Shown here: positions 28,007 through 38,599 of the stretch, piece after piece | Position numbering within the stretch: position 1 is the first letter of the stretch | Layout: every line of letters starts with the position of its first letter | NCBI GenBank assembly: GCA_902570125.1 | Contig: CACFXK010000005.1 | Span: 21,698-85,697 of the forward strand | Length of the DNA stretch: 64,000 bases | Reading direction: 5' to 3' | Origin: an uncultured Pelagibacteraceae bacterium | GTDB lineage: Bacteria > Pseudomonadota > Alphaproteobacteria > Pelagibacterales > Pelagibacteraceae | Notes under the pieces: generated by a model | Database searches by the model: none | Told to the model about the DNA's origin: nothing | Seen by the model: the letters and a program-made list of their open reading frames with translations, nothing else | Made by a program: the position numbers and the translations under genes

Positions 28007-30682
28007 ATGAAACCAGGAAATCAAAATTCATTTAAATGTCTAAAAGAAATATCAGTAAATGGAAAAAATTTTTCATATTACTCACTAAAAGAAGCAGAGA
28101 AAAATGGTTTGGAAGGCATAAATAAATTACCAAAATCAATAAAAGTCTTACTTGAAAATCTTCTTAGATATGAAGACAATGTGACAGTTAATAGAGAACA
28201 AATTTTGGCGATTAAAGAGTGGTTAAATTCAAAAAAATCCAAAACAGAAATTGCATATAGACCTGCAAGAGTACTTTTGCAAGATTATACAGGTATACCA
28301 GCCGTAGCTGATCTTGCTGCAATGAGGGATACAGTTAAGGAAAAGAATAAAGATCCAAATACTATTAACCCTCTTTCTTCGGTTGATCTAGTGATCGACC
28401 ATTCAGTACAAGTGGATAAGTTTGCAACAAAGAATTCATTAAAAGAGAATGTTGATATTGAGTTTGACAGAAACTTTGAGAGATATTCTTTTTTAAAATG
28501 GGGACAGCAAGCTTTTAATAATTTTAGAATTGTTCCTCCAGGTACAGGAATTTGTCACCAGGTAAATTTAGAATACTTATCAAAAGTAGTTTGGAATGAA
28601 AAATTTGAGGATAAAGAGTACTTATTTCCAGATACGTTAGTTGGTACTGATAGCCATACTACAATGGTTAATGGGTTATCAGTATTAGGTTGGGGTGTTG
28701 GAGGAATTGAGGCAGAAGCTGGTATGCTAGGACAACCTATATCAATGTTGATACCAGAAGTAGTTGGATTCGAAATGAAAAATAAGCTACCCGAAGGTAC
28801 AACTGCCACCGATCTAGTTTTAACAGTAGTTAAAATGTTAAGAGATAAAGGTGTTGTTGGTAAATTTGTTGAATTTTATGGAGAAGGTCTAAAAAATCTA
28901 ACACTTGCTGACAGAGCAACTATTGCAAACATGGCACCTGAGTATGGCGCTACATGTGGATTTTTCCCAATAGATGATGAAACTTTAAAATATTTAGAAT
29001 TTTCAGGAAGATCAAATGAAAATATTCAAATCGTAGAAAAATATGCAAAAGAACAAAATTTATGGGCAAGTGATGATCTTGTATTCACTGATACTTTATC
29101 TCTAGATATGTCTACAGTAGTTCCAACAATTTCTGGACCAAAAAGACCTCAAGATAAAGTTCTTTTAACAGAAGCATCAAAAAATTTTATAAAAGTTTTT
29201 GAAGATGTTTGTAAAAAAACTGAGCCAACAATAGCAAAAGTTAAAGATACAGATTTTGAGATAAAAGATGGAGATATATTAATAGCAGCTATTACGTCAT
29301 GCACAAATACTTCCAATCCAAATGTATTAATTGGTGCAGGACTGTTAGCCAAAAATGCAATCGAAAAAGGTTTAACTGTCAAACCTTGGGTTAAAACCTC
29401 ATTAGCACCTGGATCACAAGTTGTTACTGACTATTTAGATAAAGCTGGTTTAAGCAAATATTTAGATGAATTAGGTTTTAATTTAGTTGGTTATGGTTGT
29501 ACTACTTGTATTGGTAACTCTGGGCCCTTGCCAGATAATATTACTGATGCTGTCAAAGAAAATAATTTATACGCAGTTTCAGTTTTGTCTGGAAATAGAA
29601 ACTTTGAAGGAAGAATTTCTCCTTTAGTAAAAGCAAATTATTTAGCTTCACCTCCTCTAGTAGTAGCTTATGCAATCGCAGGATCTATGAGAATGGATTT
29701 ATATAAAGATCCATTAGGAAAAGATAACAAAGGACAGGATGTTTACCTAAAAGACATTTGGCCTTCAAATAAAGAGATTGAAGATACTCTTAAACAATCT
29801 TTAAACCCAGAAATGTTTGTGAACAGATATTCAAATGTCTCTGAAGGACCGGAACAATGGCAAAAAATTAAAGTGGACAAAGGAAGTATTTATAATTGGG
29901 AAGAAAATTCTACCTATGTAAAAAAACCACCATTTTTTGAAAATTTACCTGATGAACCAGAAGGTTTTAAGGAAATAAAAGATGCAAGACCATTACTAAT
30001 TTTAGGGGATATGGTAACAACAGACCATATATCGCCAGCTGGAAGTATTCAGAAAGAAAGCCCAACAGGAAACTATTTTATGAAGCATCAAATTTTACCC
30101 AAAGATTATAATTCTTATGGTGCAAGAAGAGGAAATCATGAGGTTATGATGAGAGGAACATTTGCCAATATTAGAATTAAAAATGAAATGGCTCCAGGTA
30201 CAGAGGGAGGTTTCACTAAATTATATCCTGAAGAAAAAGTAATGCCTATTTATGATGCTGTTGTTGAATACAAAAGAAGAGGAACAGATTTAGTAGTATT
30301 TGGTGGAAAAGAATATGGAACTGGTTCTTCAAGAGATTGGGCTGCAAAAGGAACAAAATTATTAGGTATAAAAGCTGTGATTGCAGAAAGTTTTGAAAGA
30401 ATACACAGATCTAATCTTATAGGTATGGGAGTTTTACCTTTGCAGTTTGTAGAAAATATGAATAGACAGAATTTAAATCTAAAAGGGTCAGAATTAATTT
30501 CAGTATTAGGTCTTGAAAAAGGAATTAATCCTGGCGATCATTTAGAAGTTGAAATTAAATATGCAACAGGTGACATTAAAAAAATTAAAATGTTATGCAG
30601 AATAGACACTAAAAATGAATTAGAATACTACAAGAACGGTGGTATTCTACAATATGTTCTAAGGAATATGATTAATGGATGA
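28007..30682 (+). CDS. acnA: Aconitate hydratase
   Basis: DTLVGTDSHTTMVNGLSVLGWGVGGIEAEA; AAITSCTNTSNP; GYGCTTCIGNSGPL. Confidence 0.96.
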   Translation: MKPGNQNSFKCLKEISVNGKNFSYYSLKEAEKNGLEGINKLPKSIKVLLENLLRYEDNVTVNREQILAIKEWLNSKKSKTEIAYRPARVLLQDYTGIPAVADLAAMRDTVKEKNKDPNTINPLSSVDLVIDHSVQVDKFATKNSLKENVDIEFDRNFERYSFLKWGQQAFNNFRIVPPGTGICHQVNLEYLSKVVWNEKFEDKEYLFPDTLVGTDSHTTMVNGLSVLGWGVGGIEAEAGMLGQPISMLIPEVVGFEMKNKLPEGTTATDLVLTVVKMLRDKGVVGKFVEFYGEGLKNLTLADRATIANMAPEYGATCGFFPIDDETLKYLEFSGRSNENIQIVEKYAKEQNLWASDDLVFTDTLSLDMSTVVPTISGPKRPQDKVLLTEASKNFIKVFEDVCKKTEPTIAKVKDTDFEIKDGDILIAAITSCTNTSNPNVLIGAGLLAKNAIEKGLTVKPWVKTSLAPGSQVVTDYLDKAGLSKYLDELGFNLVGYGCTTCIGNSGPLPDNITDAVKENNLYAVSVLSGNRNFEGRISPLVKANYLASPPLVVAYAIAGSMRMDLYKDPLGKDNKGQDVYLKDIWPSNKEIEDTLKQSLNPEMFVNRYSNVSEGPEQWQKIKVDKGSIYNWEENSTYVKKPPFFENLPDEPEGFKEIKDARPLLILGDMVTTDHISPAGSIQKESPTGNYFMKHQILPKDYNSYGARRGNHEVMMRGTFANIRIKNEMAPGTEGGFTKLYPEEKVMPIYDAVVEYKRRGTDLVVFGGKEYGTGSSRDWAAKGTKLLGIKAVIAESFERIHRSNLIGMGVLPLQFVENMNRQNLNLKGSELISVLGLEKGINPGDHLEVEIKYATGDIKKIKMLCRIDTKNELEYYKNGGILQYVLRNMING

Positions 30683-31319
30683 AGAAATAGAAATTATTAA
30701 TACAAATACAAGAGTAGAAAAATTAAAAAACTTTTTAATTTCAAAAAGAAAACAATTAATAACTTTGTTAATATTAATTATTTTGATATTGATCACCTTT
30801 TTTGGCTATCAAGAGTTCAAGTCTAGTAGTAAAGAAAAGTTAGCAAATAAATTCAATTCAATTGTTACAAATTTTGAGACAGGCAAAAAAGATAATATAA
30901 ATAATAATTTGATAAAAATCATAAATGCTAAAGATAAAACCTATTCTCCATTAGCTTTCTTTTTCTTATTAGATAATGATTTAATAACTTCTAGTGATGA
31001 AATAAATTCATATTTTGATCTTCTTATAAATGATGTATCACTTGAGAAAGAAATTAAAAACTTAACCATATACAAAAAAGGTCTATTTAATTCAGACTTT
31101 GCAAAAGAAAATGAATTATTAGATATACTTAATCCAGTAATAAAATCTGACAGTCTCTGGAAACCACAAGCATTATATCTTATGGCTGAGTATTATTTAT
31201 CAAAAAATCAAAAGCAGAAATCAAAAGAATTCTTTAATCAAATAGCAGAAATGGAAAATGTTAGTCCAAAAGTTAAATTAGAAGTCCAAAGAAGGTTACG
31301 ATCAGATTTCAGTGAATAA
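30675..31319 (+). CDS. YfgM-like TPR/membrane-anchored protein
   Basis: N-terminal TM LITLLILIILILITFFGYQEFK, upstream of bamB-like gene. Confidence 0.65.
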   Translation: MDEEIEIINTNTRVEKLKNFLISKRKQLITLLILIILILITFFGYQEFKSSSKEKLANKFNSIVTNFETGKKDNINNNLIKIINAKDKTYSPLAFFFLLDNDLITSSDEINSYFDLLINDVSLEKEIKNLTIYKKGLFNSDFAKENELLDILNPVIKSDSLWKPQALYLMAEYYLSKNQKQKSKEFFNQIAEMENVSPKVKLEVQRRLRSDFSE

Positions 31320-32583
31320 AGCTATTAAATATATAATTATTTTAATATTTTTATCAAATTGTAGTTTCTCAAAAAAGGACGCAGTCGACAATGAGAAATT
31401 AATAGATATTTTTAAAAAAAATGAACCCATTGAAAAAGAATTCAATCAACAATTAAAGATTAAGAAATTAAATACTTTTAAAACAAAACCTTTTCAAAAA
31501 AATAACAGCAATAGTAATGGAAATATTAATTTTGACTCTAATTTTGATAAATTTTTAACATACAAAATAAATAAAATTAAAAAATTTGACTCAAATCAGC
31601 CTGAATTATTTTTTACAGAGAACGAAAATGTTATTTTTTTCAATGGAAAAGGTTCAGTTATCAAGTTAAGTGAAGACCTTAAGAAAATATGGGAGATTAA
31701 TAATTATAATAAAAAAGAAAAGAAACTTAATCCTATTTTATATTTTGCTCAAGCTGATAATCGTTTGATTGTAAATGATAATTTGTCAAAAATGTATTCA
31801 ATTGATTTAAATGATGGAAAAGTAATTTGGTCAAAATATAGTTCATCATCTTTTAATTCTGATATCAAAGTTTATAAAGATAAATTTTTAACAATAGATT
31901 TCGATAACATTATTAGAGCTATATCTACTAAGGATGGAAAGGAATTATGGAATTTTAAAACAGATAATTCTTTTATAAAATCACAAAAAAAACTCTCAAT
32001 AATTTTAAAGGATGAAATTGTTTTTTTTATAAATAACTTAGGAGATGTAACAGCGCTAGATGTAAATAATGGAAGTTTAGTTTGGCAAACACCAACACAA
32101 AGTAGTTTAATATATCAAGACGCATTTAGCTTAGAAAATTCAGACTTAGTTTTTGAAAATAATACAATCTATTTTTCAAATAACAAAAATGAGTTTTTTG
32201 CAATAGATGCAAGAACAGGAATAATTAAATGGACGCAATCGATAAATTCCAGTTTAAGACCAACTATAATCGAAAGTTTAATCTTTACAGTTTCTAATGA
32301 AGGGTACCTTTTTGTGATAGATGATAGAACTGGCAATATTTTAAGAATTACAGATATCTTGACAAATTTTAAAAATAGAAGGGATATAAAACCAACAGGA
32401 TTTATACACGGAAAATACAAGTTATTTGTCTCATTAAATAATGGACGATTATTAACAATTAATTCAATAACTGGTTTACAAGAAAAGATTACAAAAATAC
32501 ATGGATCAAAAATTTCAAGACCCTATGTATTTAAGAGCAGTATGTATTTAATAAAAGACAATGCTATAGCCAGAACAAAATAA
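31312..32583 (+). CDS. bamB: BamB-like PQQ-repeat outer-membrane lipoprotein (GTG start)
   Basis: Lipobox-like LSNC; repeated beta-propeller motifs DGKVIWSKY, DGKELWNFK, NGSLVWQT, TGIIKWTQ. Confidence 0.8.
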   Translation: MNKAIKYIIILIFLSNCSFSKKDAVDNEKLIDIFKKNEPIEKEFNQQLKIKKLNTFKTKPFQKNNSNSNGNINFDSNFDKFLTYKINKIKKFDSNQPELFFTENENVIFFNGKGSVIKLSEDLKKIWEINNYNKKEKKLNPILYFAQADNRLIVNDNLSKMYSIDLNDGKVIWSKYSSSSFNSDIKVYKDKFLTIDFDNIIRAISTKDGKELWNFKTDNSFIKSQKKLSIILKDEIVFFINNLGDVTALDVNNGSLVWQTPTQSSLIYQDAFSLENSDLVFENNTIYFSNNKNEFFAIDARTGIIKWTQSINSSLRPTIIESLIFTVSNEGYLFVIDDRTGNILRITDILTNFKNRRDIKPTGFIHGKYKLFVSLNNGRLLTINSITGLQEKITKIHGSKISRPYVFKSSMYLIKDNAIARTK

Positions 32584-33011
32584 TGTTTTTAAAGATTTTA
32601 GAAAAACTTGGTAGAAAAAAAGTAGTATTTGACCGAGGTCCATCACACCCAGAATTCCAAAAAGCAAAACCTTGGATGAATAGGTACTATGTTCTATTCA
32701 GACATAGACCAAAGTGGTTTCCATTTAACATACTAATCCATGAAATGTTAGACGATGATCATGGTGATGGTGTCCACAATCATTTATTTCCTTACATCAC
32801 AATCATTTTAAGAGGAGGATATTGGGAAACATTAAAAACAGGAAAAGTGTGGCGAGCACCAGGATATATAGGGTTTAGATCTGCTAATAATTTTCACAGA
32901 GTAGACTTAGAACCAGGAACTAAACCAATGACAATTTTTTTAGCAGGCCCATATGGATTGAGAAAAGGACCAAGATCGGAATATGGAATAGATTTTAAAA
33001 CAAAAAAATGA
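32583..33011 (+). CDS. Cupin-like conserved hypothetical
   Basis: HGDGVHNHLFPYITIILRGGYWE ... FHRVDLEPGTKPMTIFLAGP cupin-like pattern. Confidence 0.6.
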   Translation: MFLKILEKLGRKKVVFDRGPSHPEFQKAKPWMNRYYVLFRHRPKWFPFNILIHEMLDDDHGDGVHNHLFPYITIILRGGYWETLKTGKVWRAPGYIGFRSANNFHRVDLEPGTKPMTIFLAGPYGLRKGPRSEYGIDFKTKK

Positions 33012-34060
33012 GTTTGAAAAAATCTTATCTTAAACACTGCAAAGATAAGGACTTAGAAATAAATGAAAATCAAATAAAAATAGTCCAAAAATTAAGTGAA
33101 TATTACAATCTTAACTTCGGTCAGTCATTTATTAAAAAACTATTCAAAGATAAAAAAAATAAATTAGGCTTTTATTTAGTTGGCGATGTAGGTGTCGGGA
33201 AAACTATGATTTTAAATTTTTTTTTTGAAAGTTTAAAAGAAAAAAAATCAAGATTACACTTTAATGAGTTTATGGTTGGACTTCATGATTTTATATTTGA
33301 AAATAAAAAAAAAGGAAATGACAAAGGGTTAGAAAAATTTGTTAAAAATTTAAGTGACAAAACAAAAATATTATATTTTGATGAATTTCAAGTAACAAAT
33401 ATTGTTGATGCCATGATCTTAGGTAAATTATTTGAAAGAATATTTAATGAAAATATAAAAGTTATTTTTTCCTCAAATATAAAAATTAAAGATTTATATA
33501 AAAATGGATTACAGAGAGATCAATTCATCCCTTTTTTAAATATTTTAAAAAATAATTGCTCTGAATTAGAACTTAATATTGAGGAAGATTACAGAGCTAC
33601 AAACAATACAAATTTAAGTCGATTTTTATCACCAATAGATAATTCATCTAATTTTAAGTTTAATAAATCTTTTAGAAAAGCCACAAAGAATAAAAAACAA
33701 ACGACTAAGATATTAGATGTGAAGGGTCGTAAATTAGTATTTGATAACTTTCATGAAGGAGTTCTTAAGGTTTCTTTTGACGAAATTTGTAATAGAAATC
33801 TTGGATCCGAGGACTACATTAAAATTGCTAACGAGAGCGACTTTATTTTTATTGAAAATCTACCTAACTTTAATGAAAGTAATTCTAACCAACAACAAAG
33901 GTTTATTACTTTTATCGATATTATTTATGAAAAAAAAATACCATTGATGATCAAATCAGAAGTTGAATTAAATTCACTCGAATCCACTTATAGTATGAAA
34001 AAGCCTTTCAAAAGAACAGTTAGTCGATTGCATGAACTAACATCACAAAACTTTAATTAA
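33008..34060 (+). CDS. zapE: AFG1/ZapE-family ATPase
   Basis: Walker A LVGDVGVGKTMI; LYFDEFQVTNIVDAMILGKLFE. Confidence 0.85.
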   Translation: MSLKKSYLKHCKDKDLEINENQIKIVQKLSEYYNLNFGQSFIKKLFKDKKNKLGFYLVGDVGVGKTMILNFFFESLKEKKSRLHFNEFMVGLHDFIFENKKKGNDKGLEKFVKNLSDKTKILYFDEFQVTNIVDAMILGKLFERIFNENIKVIFSSNIKIKDLYKNGLQRDQFIPFLNILKNNCSELELNIEEDYRATNNTNLSRFLSPIDNSSNFKFNKSFRKATKNKKQTTKILDVKGRKLVFDNFHEGVLKVSFDEICNRNLGSEDYIKIANESDFIFIENLPNFNESNSNQQQRFITFIDIIYEKKIPLMIKSEVELNSLESTYSMKKPFKRTVSRLHELTSQNFN

Positions 34061-34063
34061 TGT

Positions 34064-34483
34064 ATGAAACAAGAATTTTACAATCTAGAAATTAATACAA
34101 ATGGTCAAAAACTTTATGAGTTTACTGATAAAACAATTGAATGGATTAATAATAATAACTTTAAAAATGGAATCATTAATCTCAGCATCCAACACACTAG
34201 TGCCTCACTAATTGTCCAAGAAAATGCTGACCCAGATGTACAAAAAGATTTAATTAATTATTTTGATAAATTGGTACCCATGGACAACAAGTTGTATGTT
34301 CATACAACTGAGGGAAAGGATGATATGCCAGCCCATATCAAATCTGCATTAACCAATAATCAAATCTCCTTAAGTATAAAAGATAGTGAATTACTCCTAG
34401 GAACTTGGCAAGGTATATATTTGTTCGAACACAGGTTAGATACAACAACAAGAACTGTAATTCATCATTATATTGGAGACTAA
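34064..34483 (+). CDS. YjbQ family (UPF0047)
   Basis: IQHTSASLIVQENADPDVQKDL; GTWQGIYLFEHR. Confidence 0.88.
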   Translation: MKQEFYNLEINTNGQKLYEFTDKTIEWINNNNFKNGIINLSIQHTSASLIVQENADPDVQKDLINYFDKLVPMDNKLYVHTTEGKDDMPAHIKSALTNNQISLSIKDSELLLGTWQGIYLFEHRLDTTTRTVIHHYIGD

Positions 34484-35904
34484 TTTTTTTTCTTAATCGA
34501 TTGAAAAGCACTCAAAGCGTCAGCCCTAGCTTTCTCATGAATAACAATTGGCATTGGATAGCTCGAGCCTATGATAGTATTAATTGCTTCTTGATATTTT
34601 TTTTCCATTTCCCATGGTTTATGAATAAATTTTGGAGGAACTTTTGATAATTCAGGAACCCATTTTTTTACATAATCTCCCTGTTTATCAAATTTTTCAC
34701 CCTGTAAAATAGGGTTGAAAATTCTAAAATATGGTGCCGCATCTGCACCACATCCAGCTACCCATTGCCATTGTGCAACATTGTTTGCTTCATTGAAATC
34801 AAGAAGACAATTTCTGAAATATTTTTCTCCTTCTTTCCAGTTAATTCTTAAATGCTTAACTAGAAAAGATCCAACGACCATTCTAATCCTATTATGCATC
34901 CATCCTGTTTCGTACAATTCTCTCATTCCAGCATCAACAATTGGATATCCTGTCATACCTTTTTTCCATGCATTTAAAAATTTAGAATTATTTACCCATG
35001 GAAACTTATCAAATTCTTTTCTTAAGTTTCCTTTAAGCATTTGTGGAAAGTAATTTATAAGACTATGTGAAAACTCTCTCCAACCAATTTCATTAGTGTA
35101 TTTTTTTATACTCACATTATTTGATTTTAGTTTTTTGCATTTTTGCCAAATATCTCCAACATTTATTTGTCCATTTCTAATATATGGAGAAAGTAATGAA
35201 GTGCCTTTAATTGATGGAAAGTCACGATCAACACCATAATTAAGTATGCTTTTGTTGACAAAATTATCTAAATTTTCATGGGCTTTTTGCTCTGAAGGTT
35301 CCCAATATTTTTCAAATTTCTTATACCAATCAGATTTAGGTAAAATATCCTCAGATTTTATTTGATTTTTGAACAATGTGTTTACCTTTTTACACTTCTT
35401 AACTTTGTTTATTTTATCAGGCAGTCTTTCTAAATAAAATTGCTCTGCATTTCTCCAAAAAGGACTGTAGACTTTAAAAGGTGTCCCATCATTCTTCGTA
35501 ATTTTATTATATTCATTAAGAACATTTCCTTTAAAAAATTTAAAATCAATATTTTTTTTTGAAAAATCAGTACCAATTTTTTTATCTTTTTCTAATTCAT
35601 TAGGTTCATAAACCTTATTCCAATAAACAGATATTTTACTATTAGATTTTATTTTAGAAAAAAAATTTATTTCATCATCTTTAATTATTTCCAATCCAAT
35701 ATTTAATTTTTTTAAATCAGATTTAAAATTTTCTAGAGATTTACTTACCCACCATTTTTGAGCCTCTCTTTTATGATCGAAAATATTACTATTAAAAATA
35801 AATACTGCGGTAACAGCATCATGTTGATTTGTAGCATAAGTTAGCGCATCATTATTTTGTATTCGAAAATCATCTCTTATCCAAACGAGTGCTGTATTAG
35901 CCAT
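34480..35904 (-). CDS. phrB: Deoxyribodipyrimidine photo-lyase
   Basis: TGYPIVDAGMRELYETGWMHNRIRMVVGSFLVK; DFNEANNVAQWQWVAGCGADAAPYFRIFNP. Confidence 0.93.
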   Translation of the reverse strand: MANTALVWIRDDFRIQNNDALTYATNQHDAVTAVFIFNSNIFDHKREAQKWWVSKSLENFKSDLKKLNIGLEIIKDDEINFFSKIKSNSKISVYWNKVYEPNELEKDKKIGTDFSKKNIDFKFFKGNVLNEYNKITKNDGTPFKVYSPFWRNAEQFYLERLPDKINKVKKCKKVNTLFKNQIKSEDILPKSDWYKKFEKYWEPSEQKAHENLDNFVNKSILNYGVDRDFPSIKGTSLLSPYIRNGQINVGDIWQKCKKLKSNNVSIKKYTNEIGWREFSHSLINYFPQMLKGNLRKEFDKFPWVNNSKFLNAWKKGMTGYPIVDAGMRELYETGWMHNRIRMVVGSFLVKHLRINWKEGEKYFRNCLLDFNEANNVAQWQWVAGCGADAAPYFRIFNPILQGEKFDKQGDYVKKWVPELSKVPPKFIHKPWEMEKKYQEAINTIIGSSYPMPIVIHEKARADALSAFQSIKKKN

Positions 35905-37042
35905 TTGATAACTGTTCTGATCCTTTAGACAGAAGTTCGTTATAAAGTTTTACATCTGTATCACCTTCACATCCAATTAATAAAACGTTCGAATTCATAT
36001 CTAACTCAAGATCCTTTTTAATTTGTTCGTTATTACAACTAACATTTATACTTATTAGAGCAGGTGCTGAGCATTCTCCTGCAACAATGTTATCGTCACC
36101 AAAGTAACCCTTAGCTAACATTGCAACTGATAATGGTATGTCAGCATCTGGAATACTTAGACAATTATTTACTGAGTTTTTAAGAATTTGCCATGGGACT
36201 AATGATACATCTCCACATGACATTCCCCCCATAATGCTCTCTTTTTCTATTTCAACTCTAGTAAGTTTTCCTGCATCAATACTTTTTAAGACACAGTCTG
36301 CATTTTTTGGTTCAACAATAATAATTTTTGGAATTCTTTTAAAATACCGGGCAACTCCAGCTATTACACCAGAGGCCATTCCTCCTACACCTGCCTGTAA
36401 AAATATGTGTGTTATATAATGATCAGTTTGTTTGGAGATTTCTTCTATCATAACTGAATATCCAGCCATGGTTAGTTTTGGTACTTTTTGATAATCTTCC
36501 CAGGCAACATCTTGTACAATTTCCCAACCATTTTGCTTTGATTGCCTTATGCATTCATTTAAAGAATTTTCGTAATTGCCTTTTACTCTTGTCACCTCTG
36601 CTCCAAGTTTTCGCATCTCGTCAGCTCTTGTCTCAGTAACAAATTCACTTATGAAAATTTTACATTCAATTCCTAGTCTTTTTGCTCCCCAGGCAACGGA
36701 TTTTCCATGATTTCCTGCTGTTGCTGTAGCAACAACTACATTTTTTCTTCCCGCCGAAACCTCCGCTACCGCATAAGCACCACCAAGAGCTTTAAAAGAT
36801 TTAAGTCCAAATCTTTTTGATTCATCCTTGTAAAAAATATTTTTAAGGCCAAGATCTTTTGAAAGTTTATTTAAATTAAGTAGGGGAGTAGGTTCATAAT
36901 TTTCCCAACCAGACAAAGAATTAAATGCTTTATCAATAGTTTCTTTATTTAATACACTTAATATTTCTTCTCTACTGAATGAATAATTTTTATTTTTAAT
37001 AAATGATGAAAATTTATTAATATGACTATAATCAATAGACAT
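35897..37042 (-). CDS. PLP fold-II lyase, diaminopropionate ammonia-lyase-like
   Basis: EPTPLLNLNKLSKDLGL...KDESKRFGLKSFKALGGAYA; ATAGNHGKSVAWGAKRLG. Confidence 0.78.
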   Translation of the reverse strand: MSIDYSHINKFSSFIKNKNYSFSREEILSVLNKETIDKAFNSLSGWENYEPTPLLNLNKLSKDLGLKNIFYKDESKRFGLKSFKALGGAYAVAEVSAGRKNVVVATATAGNHGKSVAWGAKRLGIECKIFISEFVTETRADEMRKLGAEVTRVKGNYENSLNECIRQSKQNGWEIVQDVAWEDYQKVPKLTMAGYSVMIEEISKQTDHYITHIFLQAGVGGMASGVIAGVARYFKRIPKIIIVEPKNADCVLKSIDAGKLTRVEIEKESIMGGMSCGDVSLVPWQILKNSVNNCLSIPDADIPLSVAMLAKGYFGDDNIVAGECSAPALISINVSCNNEQIKKDLELDMNSNVLLIGCEGDTDVKLYNELLSKGSEQLSNG

Positions 37043-37045
37043 ATT

Positions 37046-38371
37046 CTAGCAATCCAAAGTATTAGATCTTTCCCACTTTGTAATAGGTTTTAATTTATCA
37101 AATTTTTCTTTTGACTTGAAACTTTCAATTTCGGATTTTTTTAATTTGATATAACTGTTTAAAACATTTTTTCCAAAAGCATTTTTCATTACTGTATTAA
37201 TATTTAACATTTCTAAGGAATCTTCTAATGTATTTGGTAATTTTGGTAGGTTGGGATATTTTTTGTGATCAGTATACATATTACAAAATAATGGTTTTCC
37301 AGGATTAACTCTTTTTCTAATCCCATTTATACCTGCTGCTAAAACTCCTGCTTGTAGCAAATATGGATTTGCTGATCCATCCATTAATCTTAGTTCAAAC
37401 CTTCCTGGATCTGGAACTCTAATCATATGTGTTCGATTATTTCCTGTGTAAGAAATACTACTTGGTGACCATGTTGCACCAGACTTTGTCGGTGGCGCAT
37501 TTATTCTTCTATAACTATTTAAAGTTGGATTAAAAAATGCTGATAATGAACCTGCATTCTTAATAACTCCACCCAAAAAATTATATGCTAATTTACTAAG
37601 CCCAAGTTTATCGTTTTTATCTAAAAATTTATTTTTTTTCTTATCCCATAGAGAAATATGTGCATGACATCCATTACCCGTCAGTTGTTCAAATGGTTTA
37701 GGCATAAATGTTGCTCTTAATCCATGCTTTTCTGCTATAGACTTAACCATAAATTTAAAAAATGTATGTCTATCTGCTGTTGTTAAGCAGTCAGTGTAGT
37801 CCCAATTCATTTCAAACTGGCCATTAGCATCTTCATGATCATTTTGATATGGGTTCCATCCCATTGTAATCATGCAATCACATATCTCTTTTATTAAATC
37901 ATATTGCCTCATTAAAGCTGACTGGTCATAACAAGGTTTAGATTGAGTATCCCTTGAGTCTGCAATAGAACTACCATCAGTTGATATAAGGAAATATTCA
38001 CACTCAACACCCGATTTCATTGTGTAACCTTCATTTGATAGTGATTTTATTTGGTTTTTTAACATCACTCTTGGTGATGCCTCAACAGGTTTGCCATTCA
38101 TCCATAGGTCTGAAGCAAGCCAACCTACTTCTTTATTCCAAGGTAATTGAATTAAACTATTTGGATCTGGTACAGCAAACATATCAGAGTCTGCTGGTGA
38201 CATATCAAGCCAAGCTGCAAATCCAGCAAATCCTGCACCATTTTTTTGCATCTCTTTGATAGCTTGTGCGGGTACTAATTTAGATCTTAATACACCAAAC
38301 AAATCAACGAAACTTATTAAAAAATATTTTATTTTTTTTGATTTTGCAATTTTATATAAGTCTTTTGCCAC
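37046..38371 (-). CDS. Type III glutamine synthetase family (GlnT/GMAS-like)
   Basis: VDLFGVLRSKLVPAQAI; YQNDHEDANGQFEMNW; GNGCHAHISLWD; PGRFELRLMDGSANPYL. Confidence 0.85.
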   Translation of the reverse strand: MAKDLYKIAKSKKIKYFLISFVDLFGVLRSKLVPAQAIKEMQKNGAGFAGFAAWLDMSPADSDMFAVPDPNSLIQLPWNKEVGWLASDLWMNGKPVEASPRVMLKNQIKSLSNEGYTMKSGVECEYFLISTDGSSIADSRDTQSKPCYDQSALMRQYDLIKEICDCMITMGWNPYQNDHEDANGQFEMNWDYTDCLTTADRHTFFKFMVKSIAEKHGLRATFMPKPFEQLTGNGCHAHISLWDKKKNKFLDKNDKLGLSKLAYNFLGGVIKNAGSLSAFFNPTLNSYRRINAPPTKSGATWSPSSISYTGNNRTHMIRVPDPGRFELRLMDGSANPYLLQAGVLAAGINGIRKRVNPGKPLFCNMYTDHKKYPNLPKLPNTLEDSLEMLNINTVMKNAFGKNVLNSYIKLKKSEIESFKSKEKFDKLKPITKWERSNTLDC

Positions 38372-38392
38372 TCAATCTTCTTATCATACTTT

Positions 38393-38551
38393 TTAAAAAA
38401 ATGATAAAAAGAAATCTTTATAGTAAATTATATTTACAACAATAATAATTAATATAGCTAGTACCAATCCATATTTTGCCTTTGGCCATGCTAATCTTGC
38501 CATTTTGCTTGGAGTTTTATTTGATTCCTCTTTTTTATTTTGCTCGTCCAT
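38393..38551 (-). CDS. Predicted 52-aa single-TM membrane protein (not in ORF track)
   Basis: Translation MDEQNKKEESNKTPSKMARLAWPKAKYGLVLAILIIIVVNIIYYKDFFLSFF*, collinear with flanking minus-strand genes. Confidence 0.5.
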   Translation of the reverse strand: MDEQNKKEESNKTPSKMARLAWPKAKYGLVLAILIIIVVNIIYYKDFFLSFF

Positions 38552-38561
38552 TTTAATTTAA

Positions 38562-38585
38562 GGGCGCAATTAAAATTTTGCGCCC
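38562..38585 (-). terminator. Hairpin GGGCGCAA...TTGCGCCC between two small membrane ORFs
   Basis: 8-bp perfect GC-rich stem in an AT-rich intergenic gap; no good U-tract. Confidence 0.5.
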
Positions 38586-38599
38586 CTATTACTATTTAT

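Noticed and set aside
34405-35053. + strand ORFs opposite phrB
   Set aside because: Antisense to conserved photolyase FAD domain
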